Positions 1-6,021 of a DNA stretch of 9,586 nt are shown here, in pieces. Under the pieces are notes generated by a model, which made no database searches, had not been told where the DNA came from, and saw only the letters and a list, made by a program, of their open reading frames with translations. A program made the translations under genes and the position numbers. Origin of the DNA: Hungatella sp. UBA3402 (GTDB lineage: Bacteria; Bacillota; Clostridia; Lachnospirales; Lachnospiraceae). The DNA lies in the NCBI GenBank assembly GCA_002358555.1, contig DEPC01000027.1:1-9586 (forward strand), in the 5' to 3' direction. Within the stretch, counting starts at the first letter, position 1. Every line of letters starts with the position of its first letter.

Positions 1-730
1 CTTCTTTCATAACTTTATCAATCGCTTCAAATTCCTTTTCACTGGCAAACGCATTTCCAATCAGGATTTCATCGATATTATCCAAAGCCAGACAATGTTT
101 TAACTGCACTTCAATAGGCCAATTTCTGTGTTCCTCAATCGTTGGCAAGCCATCACTGACAGGCCATGGTCCATGACTTCCTTCTACAAGGCTGGATATA
201 AAAATAGCCACGGGGATACCTTTGCTATGCCAATAGTTATTTAATTGGTTGATGGCTTCCAGAGAAGGAGCTGTATATTTTTCTGGATAAAAATTATGGC
301 AGGTAAAAAGATTGTGTGTATCTGCCCCATTGGCAATGGCAGCTTCGATAATATTGATAAATGCAGTGGACATTTCAATCTTGATACCATCTTTATTATT
401 GATAAGCACAGCATCTCGTTTGTCATTAAAACTGAAATCCATACGGATAGTGTCGATTCCCATTTCCTTGAATACAGAAAGGTCAGTCTCTGTGGCCTCC
501 ATCTTCTTGAAAAAGTCTCCATTGCAGTCGCCAGAAACTTCCATATTGTACTTATGAGCGATTTTGGTGAAGTTCTTAAAATAGCTGATAATTTCCTCTT
601 TTGTACCTTCTACAGAAAACATGCTTGTAAATACTTTGGTAAATCCATATTTGGAAGCAGTTGCAAGGTAAGTATCAATGTCTTTTAATGTTTCCTGTTC
701 TGGGTAAACAGATACTCCTAAACGAACCAT
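1..730 (-). CDS. GH170 (DUF871, MupG-like) 6-phosphoglycosidase, 3' end beyond the window
   Basis: The first 243 residues of a leftward gene are present; the family is about 350-360 residues long, so the C-terminal part lies outside. The start ATG at 730 follows a good AAAGGAGAGG ribosome binding site. The N-terminus (MVRLGVSVYPEQ) and the segments FTSMFSVEG (34-42), CHNFYPEKYT (144-153), HGPWPVSDGLPTIEEHR (186-202) and PIEVQLKH (205-212) match my recollection of the DUF871 TIM-barrel family. That family includes staphylococcal MupG, which hydrolyses 6-phospho-MurNAc-GlcNAc disaccharides in the cytoplasm after PTS uptake. The absence of a signal peptide fits a cytoplasmic enzyme. Substrate in this organism is inferred; other 6-phosphodisaccharides are possible. 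It lies 137 bp downstream of the GH4 gene on the same strand but has its own promoter, so it may be regulated separately. Family assignment is firm, exact substrate is not. Confidence 0.88.
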   Translation of the reverse strand, partial: MVRLGVSVYPEQETLKDIDTYLATASKYGFTKVFTSMFSVEGTKEEIISYFKNFTKIAHKYNMEVSGDCNGDFFKKMEATETDLSVFKEMGIDTIRMDFSFNDKRDAVLINNKDGIKIEMSTAFINIIEAAIANGADTHNLFTCHNFYPEKYTAPSLEAINQLNNYWHSKGIPVAIFISSLVEGSHGPWPVSDGLPTIEEHRNWPIEVQLKHCLALDNIDEILIGNAFASEKEFEAIDKVMKE

Positions 731-751
731 AAATAGCCTCTCCTTTCGGTG

Positions 752-789
752 GTTTTCATTAGTATATCAAAACCTTTTGATGAAAACAA
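752..789 (-). promoter_or_regulatory. Promoter of the GH170 gene with palindromic operator candidate
   Basis: On the minus strand a -35-like TTGTTT (784-789) is followed after exactly 17 bp by TATACT (761-766), about 30 bp upstream of the start codon. The spacer holds the palindrome TCAAAAGGTTTTGA (767-780). A second, wider inverted repeat, GTTTTCAT/ATGAAAAC (752-759 and 780-787), brackets the -10 and the spacer. A repressor bound here would block RNA polymerase. RpiR/MurR-type or GntR-type sugar regulators are plausible, but that is inference. Confidence 0.55.
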
Positions 790-837
790 GCCTTCCCATA
801 CCAGAATATATCTAAAAGCTCATTAGTAACATCTATA

Positions 838-875
838 TATCCTAATTTGCATATGATTTGTAACAAATTAGGATA
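838..875. repeat. Perfect 12-bp-arm inverted repeat straddling the GH4 stop codon
   Basis: TATCCTAATTTG (838-849) and CAAATTAGGATA (864-875) are perfect reverse complements around a 14-nt loop. The right arm contains the last codons and the TAA stop (868-870) of the GH4 gene. A smaller palindrome, ATTTGTAACAAAT, is nested inside. The stem is AT-rich and lacks a following U tract on either strand, so it is a poor intrinsic terminator. It could be a 3' mRNA-stabilising hairpin or a protein-binding site. Confidence 0.5.
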
Positions 876-2283
876 CATATTCCATCCACTCTCTAGGCAG
901 ATATGCTCTAGTATTTTGAATCATGCAATCTGCCAGTTTTGTAAGCTGCTCATGGGAGATGCGTCCTTTAACTAAAGGGTCACAACGAAACGCTTCATAG
1001 ACAAGCTCCCGATTGTAAGTAAGAGCTGCTTTCAACACAATTTCGTGATTATTTATGTGTGGCTTTATCAGAGATAATACATTCTCTGGCAATGAACCCG
1101 CAATAATTGGCTTGATGGAATCATAGCTGAATACAGCATTCGTTTCTACAACAGCAGAAGCTGGCAGATTGGGAATTTGCAACATGGTGTTGGGAATATT
1201 TACATTGCTGATAATCCGGTCTAGACCACATAAGGCACGAATCAGCAAAATTCCTTCTTCCCCTGTAGGTTTAAGAGGAATTTCTTCCTCCTGTTTTACC
1301 AAACGAGCACTCCGTTCCAAGCGCTGCTTTAAATCTTCCTTGCGCCAAGCTACGGTTGTGAGTCCAAATTTCCATTTTTTCACGGTTTCAGGATTTTTTA
1401 AATACTCTTCTCCAGGCATAAATTCTGCAAGATGGCGGTCACCAGCAGCCGCAATCAGCCCAAATCTACAAAATAAGTCAAATTTCACCCTGTGAGCACA
1501 GTTAAATGTACTGTTCATCCAATTTCGGTCAGGTTCAAGGTATCCTTCTTCAAAATGTTCTTCAATAAAATGGCGGTATATGGGGAACAAATCAATTCCT
1601 TTATAGGAAGCCTGGTCAAACCATGTAAAATGATTGATGCCAAGAACATTTACTTGGATATCTCGACGGTCTATTTCTTCAATCCCCAAAGTTTGTTCGC
1701 AGATTCCCTTTAAAACCTTTTGCGTGCCAAATACTTCATGACAGCAGCCAAACGCTTTTATCTGAGGAAATACATGATAAAGAGTTTTTACACATAGAGA
1801 CATTGGGTTGGTATAATTGATAACCCACGCATTTGGAGAAAATTTTTTAATCGCTTCTCCAATTTCTACAAACATAGGAATGGTTCGTAAAGCACGGATG
1901 ATGCCTCCAGGTCCAGCAGTATCGCCTACAGACTGATATATGCCAAGGCGCTCTGGAAGATGGACATCCGATTCCATCTCGTCAAAAGTACCAGGCAAAA
2001 TGGAGATAACCACAAAATCCGCACCAATAAGTGCCTCCTTTAAGGAGCTGCTGGTAATATACTTCCAGTCGCCAACAGTATCAAGTCTGGAAGTTAAGTG
2101 ATTTCCAATTATTTCATTGTTTTTGGCAGCAGATTCAGCAATATCATAAAGACGAATCGTGCCGCTTAGAGAATCTTCCATGGATAAATCTGTCATAAAA
2201 GTCCATGCCCAGCCTCTGGAACCGCCGCCTATGTAAGCAATTTGAACTTCCTGGACTTTGTTGGTAAATACATTGTAATTCAT
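868..2283 (-). CDS. lplD: GH4 glycosidase with CHEV motif, probable alpha-galacturonidase (LplD type)
   Basis: The product has 471 residues, and the ATG is preceded by TAAGGAGA. It shows the NAD-binding Rossmann start IAYIGGGSRGW (15-25), the acidic residue at the end of strand 2 (RLYD, 44-47), INYTNP (155-160), the active-site motif CHEV (181-184) and GINHF (215-219). In GH4, the Cys of the first motif and the His of GINHF bind the divalent metal (usually Mn2+), and hydrolysis proceeds by an NAD+-dependent oxidation-elimination route. CHEV has been described as the signature of the alpha-galacturonidases such as Bacillus subtilis LplD, unlike CN-type 6-phosphoglucosidases or CHS-type alpha-galactosidases; the N-terminus also resembles LplD closely. 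Likely role: release of galacturonic acid from pectin-derived oligosaccharides in the cytoplasm. No transporter or uronate isomerase is visible here. A neutral alpha-glucosidase activity is the main alternative. Confidence 0.87.
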   Translation of the reverse strand: MNYNVFTNKVQEVQIAYIGGGSRGWAWTFMTDLSMEDSLSGTIRLYDIAESAAKNNEIIGNHLTSRLDTVGDWKYITSSSLKEALIGADFVVISILPGTFDEMESDVHLPERLGIYQSVGDTAGPGGIIRALRTIPMFVEIGEAIKKFSPNAWVINYTNPMSLCVKTLYHVFPQIKAFGCCHEVFGTQKVLKGICEQTLGIEEIDRRDIQVNVLGINHFTWFDQASYKGIDLFPIYRHFIEEHFEEGYLEPDRNWMNSTFNCAHRVKFDLFCRFGLIAAAGDRHLAEFMPGEEYLKNPETVKKWKFGLTTVAWRKEDLKQRLERSARLVKQEEEIPLKPTGEEGILLIRALCGLDRIISNVNIPNTMLQIPNLPASAVVETNAVFSYDSIKPIIAGSLPENVLSLIKPHINNHEIVLKAALTYNRELVYEAFRCDPLVKGRISHEQLTKLADCMIQNTRAYLPREWMEYVS

Positions 2284-2332
2284 AGTGATATCTCCTTATA
2301 TGATTGGGGGTGAATGATAAGATTGATATACC

Positions 2333-2338
2333 ATTATA
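2333..2338 (-). promoter_or_regulatory. -10 element of the GH4 gene promoter
   Basis: A consensus TATAAT lies on the minus strand about 50 bp upstream of the GH4 start. The hexamer at the expected -35 spacing (ATAGAA or CATAGA) is poor. Together with the inverted repeat GTATTA/TAATAC immediately upstream, this suggests activator-dependent expression; that is inference. Confidence 0.5.
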
Positions 2339-2538
2339 GTTACTCTCCCTGTTTTTTCTATGAAAAGTATTACGGCTCCATAAAAAATTTAATACCTATC
2401 TATATTTTACCATAATTGCCAATATATTTCCAGGGCGCGCAGATGGCAGAAATAAGTTTTCAGACACGACTTAACTGGTTATCAATTTAGGCTGCTGTGC
2501 TAATGAAATATAAGCGATATTAAGCAGTTCCATTTTGT

Positions 2539-2559
2539 CATATTTTATGGTAAAATGTG
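2539..2559 (+). promoter_or_regulatory. Extended -10 promoter of the nuclease-GH13 operon, overlapped by a near-palindrome
   Basis: TGGTAAAAT (2548-2556) is an extended -10 element, about 28 bp before the nuclease ATG; a ribosome binding site AAGGTG (2574-2579) follows. No good -35 is present. CATATTTTA-TGG-TAAAATGTG (2539-2559) is a 9-bp-arm near-palindrome with one mismatch covering the -10, so a repressor site is possible. The winged-helix domain of the encoded protein is one candidate ligand, which is speculation. Confidence 0.5.
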
Positions 2560-2584
2560 AGAAACAAAAGAATAAGGTGATGTT

Positions 2585-4231
2585 ATGTCAACACTAGGAG
2601 AATTATCAATAAGAGACGTATCTGAAAGATACAATTTAGGTTTCCAATATGCCAGAAATATCGTAAACCGACTTGATGAAATCGGATATATCAAGAAAAA
2701 GAAAGGCTACCGATATGGTATCATTCAGCCGGAACAAGAAATTGACCACTATATCAAATCGCATCTTTCTGAGTTAAGACCTGCGGAATACGACGAATTA
2801 GGCATAAAAGACAATGGAGAGCATACATTAAGAAGCAAGCTTGGACTTAATCTGGCGAATGAAAAAATGTCTCTCCCTCTATTTATAAGAAGAATTCTTT
2901 TCTCAATACCCCAATTAGTATGTTTATTTTTCATAATGTGGTTAGTGTTGCCAAATTATTTGCATAAACAGATAGAATTTTTTTCAATTTTGCAATATTT
3001 TATGAAATTTTATCTGTTTTTAGGAATACCTTTGAATATACTTGTCAGGATAGGGGAAGCAAAGCTATATAAAATGGATTTTAAAGAATTTATGTTTTTA
3101 CCAGAAAATTGGCAATTTAACCGTTTTAAAGATACCATTGAATTGCATAAATTATTGATGGAGAATAACATAAAGTTTCAACCAGGGACTTATAGCCATA
3201 TATTGCCGCAAATTGAACCTATTTTAGAAAAAAAGAAATCTTTGGCAGAGCATTATATAGATATGGCAAATCACGCAAAAAATGAAGATGAATTTTACCA
3301 ATCTATCAATAATTGTTTAGATACTTTAGAATGGATGGCACAGTTTGAACGATGTAATCTATTTTCAGATTCTCAAAAGCCTTCCGATAATATAAAGGCA
3401 ATAAAGGCCCGAATGCCAAGCTCCATAAAAAGATTCCATAAAAAGATGGAAAAAGAGGCAACAATACAACCATCACAAAAGATGCAGCCAATCAATAATG
3501 ATATGTTTCAAGCAATTACAAAAGTAAAAAAGCAAAATAATGTTGAAGATAAAAAAGAACATCTTAATAGAAAGCCAAATGAATTTGCATTGCCGATAGA
3601 AAATTCTAATATCAAAAATAATACTGACATTAACTATTGCATAAAACAATCAAAAAAGGTAAAGGAATTGGAAGCGATTGTTAATACAACGATAGATGAA
3701 AAAGAATTTGCTCTATCGCTCAATGAGATTACCCGAATCTTGTATGATTTAAGTTTTTATGAAGATAAAGTACATTTTTCAACATTGCCATCAGATAAAT
3801 TGAGAAAAATAAAGGAAAATAGATCAAAAACCTTTGATTTATTCTATCAGAGAGTAGAAGAATCCAATATCATGAATAAAATCGATAAAATGAATGGACA
3901 TGAATTTGAATATTTTTGCGCTGATATTCTTAAAAAGAATCATTTTATTGACGTTGAAGTTACACAGGGAAGCGGCGACCATGGAATTGATATCCTGGCA
4001 GAAAAAGATGGTATCACTTATGCAATACAGTGCAAGCGATACTCCTCAAATATCGGAAATGCAGCAGTACAGCAGGCACATACAGGGAAGAGTCTGTATC
4101 ATAAGGATATTGCAGTTGTATTGACAAATCGCTATTTTACAGCACAGGCTCAAGAGGAGGCTAAGGCATTGGGGGTTAAACTATGGGATAGAGATAAACT
4201 TAACAGTATGATAGAATCAAGTAAAAAATAG
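2585..4231 (+). CDS. Membrane-anchored winged-helix / Mrr-type restriction endonuclease-like protein
   Basis: A 548-residue protein. Residues 5-48 form a winged-helix-like segment (LSIRDVSERYNLGFQYARNIVNRLDEIGYI) reminiscent of FtsK gamma domains. Two hydrophobic segments (about 101-122 and 134-154) should anchor it in the membrane. A helical, charged middle region contains a degenerate duplication (about 227-254 and 366-393, sharing the pattern E-x-E-F-x-x-S-x-N). The C-terminus (about 433-540) is an Mrr_cat nuclease domain: E440, the GSGDHGID loop (462-469) and QCK (482-484). This is the D-x(n)-Q-x-K form of the PD-(D/E)XK active site, so it should be catalytically intact. The target is unknown; Mrr relatives cut modified DNA, but the family also has many uncharacterised members. 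No methyltransferase gene is nearby. The gene ends 30 bp before the GH13 ATG with no terminator between, so the two are probably co-transcribed. Confidence 0.85.
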   Translation: MSTLGELSIRDVSERYNLGFQYARNIVNRLDEIGYIKKKKGYRYGIIQPEQEIDHYIKSHLSELRPAEYDELGIKDNGEHTLRSKLGLNLANEKMSLPLFIRRILFSIPQLVCLFFIMWLVLPNYLHKQIEFFSILQYFMKFYLFLGIPLNILVRIGEAKLYKMDFKEFMFLPENWQFNRFKDTIELHKLLMENNIKFQPGTYSHILPQIEPILEKKKSLAEHYIDMANHAKNEDEFYQSINNCLDTLEWMAQFERCNLFSDSQKPSDNIKAIKARMPSSIKRFHKKMEKEATIQPSQKMQPINNDMFQAITKVKKQNNVEDKKEHLNRKPNEFALPIENSNIKNNTDINYCIKQSKKVKELEAIVNTTIDEKEFALSLNEITRILYDLSFYEDKVHFSTLPSDKLRKIKENRSKTFDLFYQRVEESNIMNKIDKMNGHEFEYFCADILKKNHFIDVEVTQGSGDHGIDILAEKDGITYAIQCKRYSSNIGNAAVQQAHTGKSLYHKDIAVVLTNRYFTAQAQEEAKALGVKLWDRDKLNSMIESSKK

Positions 4232-4261
4232 TTGAGCATAGGTATAGAGGAGTATCTGTTT

Positions 4262-5938
4262 ATGGAAAAGAAATGGTGGCATGGAAAAACGGCATATCAA
4301 GTTTATCCTAAAAGTTTTTATGATTCTAATGGAGATGGAGTCGGAGATATCAGCGGGATTGTAGAAAAACTGGATTATCTGGCAGATTTAGGGATTGGAA
4401 TTTTATGGTTGTCCCCAGTTTATGTTTCGCCTTGTGCGGATCAAGGATATGACATCAAAGATTATTATGAGATTGACCCAAAGTTTGGAACCATGGAGGA
4501 TATGGAATCTCTGATTCAAGAGGCTAAAAAGCGAGGAATCGCTGTATTGATGGACCTTGTGGTGAATCATTGTTCTGATGAGCATATATGGTTTCAAAAG
4601 GCATGTGAAGACCCTGAGGGTGAGTATGGCCAATTTTTTTATCTAGAAAAGAAAAGGGATGGGAAGCTTCCATGTAACTGGAGGTCTTATTTTGGAGGTC
4701 CCGTTTGGGAACCTATTGATAGAACTGACTATTATTATCTTCATGTATTCCATAAAAAGCAGCCAGATTTGAATTGGGAGAATCCAAAGCTTCGCAAAGA
4801 AATCTACAAAATGATAAACTGGTGGTTGGATAAAGGCGTGGCTGGGTTTAGAATTGATGCAATTATCAATATCAAGAAGCCTCTTTTGTTTCAAGATTAT
4901 CCGGCAGACAGGGAAGATGGTTTATGTGATATGGGACAGGTATTGTCTCATGCAAAGGGAATTGGACAGTTTCTAAAAGAGATGAGGGAGGAAACCTTTA
5001 AACCTTATGATGCTCTGACAATTGGAGAGGTTTTTAATGTGGAAGATGAAGATTTAGTAGAATTTATCGGTGAAGATGGATATTTTTCTTCTATGTTTGA
5101 TTTTAGGGAAACTCTTGAGGGAAAATCTCTTTTGGGATGGTATGACAGTAAAGTACCTAGTCCAGATGATTATAAACGCTGCTGTTTTGAAAGCCAAAAG
5201 ACCATGGAAGGGATTGGATATCTCTCCAATATTATTGAAAATCATGATGAACCAAGAGGTGTCAGCCACTATCTTCCTTCTTATGCCCAAAATGAAAAAG
5301 GAAAGAAATTGCTTGCTGCCATGTATTTTATGCTTAAAGGTCTCCCGTTTATCTATCAAGGGCAGGAGCTTGGCATGGAAAATAAGATATTTACTTCTAT
5401 AGAAGAAATTGATGATATCAGTACTAAGGAAGAATACCGACGCTGCTTAGAGGTTGGATATAACAGTGATGTGGCTTTAAAAGCTGTAGGGCATTATAGT
5501 CGGGACAATGCCAGAACTCCGTTTCAATGGTCTGATAAAGTCAATGGGGGATTTACAAAAGGGACACCATGGCTTAGAATGAATGACAATTATAAGACTA
5601 TAAATGCAGCAGAACAATTACAACGAGAGGATAGTGTATTTCATTTTTATAAAAAGCTGATTGCTTTGAGGGAACAGGAACGATTTTCGGATACGATTGT
5701 CTATGGAAGAACGGAGCCAGTCTTATTGGAGGAAAACAATATTATGGCTTACTTCCGGCGAGGAAAGGGTCAGGATATCTTAGTGATTGGGAATTTTGAC
5801 AGGGTATGCAGGACAGTAAAAGTCGGCCAAACGGAAGGAGAGATTCTTTTAAATAATTGTAAAGATGTTCAGATAAATGGAGATTCTATAACGTTAGACT
5901 CTTGTCAGGCTTTGGTGATAGCATATCTTTCAAAATAA
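4262..5938 (+). CDS. GH13 alpha-glucosidase, oligo-1,6-glucosidase type
   Basis: A 558-residue cytoplasmic enzyme without a signal peptide. I chose the ATG at 4262 because AGAGGAG lies at good spacing before it; an in-frame TTG directly after the upstream stop (4232) has no binding site. GH13 conserved regions are complete: calcium-loop DSNGDGVGDI (21-30), DLVVNH (98-103), GFRIDA with nucleophile D199, TIGEV with acid/base E256, and ENHDEPR with D329. These positions nearly coincide with those of Bacillus oligo-1,6-glucosidase (D199, E255, D329). Such enzymes release glucose from the non-reducing end of short alpha-glucans such as isomaltose, panose or sucrose. The residue after the nucleophile is Ala, not the Val typical of alpha-1,6-preferring or Thr of alpha-1,4-preferring enzymes, so linkage preference is open. 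Trehalose-6-phosphate hydrolase or dextran glucosidase are the alternatives. Confidence 0.88.
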   Translation: MEKKWWHGKTAYQVYPKSFYDSNGDGVGDISGIVEKLDYLADLGIGILWLSPVYVSPCADQGYDIKDYYEIDPKFGTMEDMESLIQEAKKRGIAVLMDLVVNHCSDEHIWFQKACEDPEGEYGQFFYLEKKRDGKLPCNWRSYFGGPVWEPIDRTDYYYLHVFHKKQPDLNWENPKLRKEIYKMINWWLDKGVAGFRIDAIINIKKPLLFQDYPADREDGLCDMGQVLSHAKGIGQFLKEMREETFKPYDALTIGEVFNVEDEDLVEFIGEDGYFSSMFDFRETLEGKSLLGWYDSKVPSPDDYKRCCFESQKTMEGIGYLSNIIENHDEPRGVSHYLPSYAQNEKGKKLLAAMYFMLKGLPFIYQGQELGMENKIFTSIEEIDDISTKEEYRRCLEVGYNSDVALKAVGHYSRDNARTPFQWSDKVNGGFTKGTPWLRMNDNYKTINAAEQLQREDSVFHFYKKLIALREQERFSDTIVYGRTEPVLLEENNIMAYFRRGKGQDILVIGNFDRVCRTVKVGQTEGEILLNNCKDVQINGDSITLDSCQALVIAYLSK

Positions 5939-5942
5939 ATAT

Positions 5943-6005
5943 GGTAAAAGCAGTCACTCAATCCCCTTGCTTGAATGTAGTAAGTTTTGGGTAACTGTTT
6001 TTACC
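5943..6005. terminator. Nested inverted repeat between convergent genes, possible bidirectional terminator
   Basis: Outer arms GGTAAAAGCAGT (5943-5954) and ACTGTTTTTACC (5994-6005) pair over 12 positions with one G-U. Inside, CCC (5963-5965) can pair with GGG (5989-5991), and CTTGCT (5966-5971) with AGTAAG (5979-5984), the latter followed by TTTT on the plus strand. The element sits 4 bp after the GH13 stop and 16 bp from the permease stop, the usual place for a shared terminator. The large internal bulges make it unlike a textbook one. Confidence 0.45.
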
Positions 6006-6021
6006 AGATTTTTAAGATATC

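Larger units (their letters stand above)
2284..2584. other. Divergent intergenic region between the GH4 and nuclease genes
   Basis: This 301-bp stretch contains no convincing gene. It carries the outward promoters for both neighbours and two copies, in opposite orientation, of TTATGGTAAAAT (minus strand 2404-2415, plus strand 2545-2556). It also holds an inverted repeat GTATTA/TAATAC (2367-2372 and 2390-2395), about 30 bp upstream of the GH4 -10 element. The middle (about 2430-2520) is comparatively GC-richer and shows nothing I can name. Confidence 0.6.

Noticed and set aside
245..688. Long open frame on the plus strand opposite the GH170 gene
   Set aside because: The minus-strand frame gives a clear GH170 protein with a good start; the plus frame has no recognisable domain and no binding site.
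2585..4231. Defence island or CRISPR association of the Mrr-like nuclease
   Set aside because: No methyltransferase, helicase, cas gene or repeat-spacer array is present in the window; only glycosidase genes flank it.
4232..4261. TTG start for the GH13 gene directly after the nuclease stop
   Set aside because: It lacks a ribosome binding site, whereas ATG 4262 has AGAGGAG at good spacing and begins where the family normally starts.
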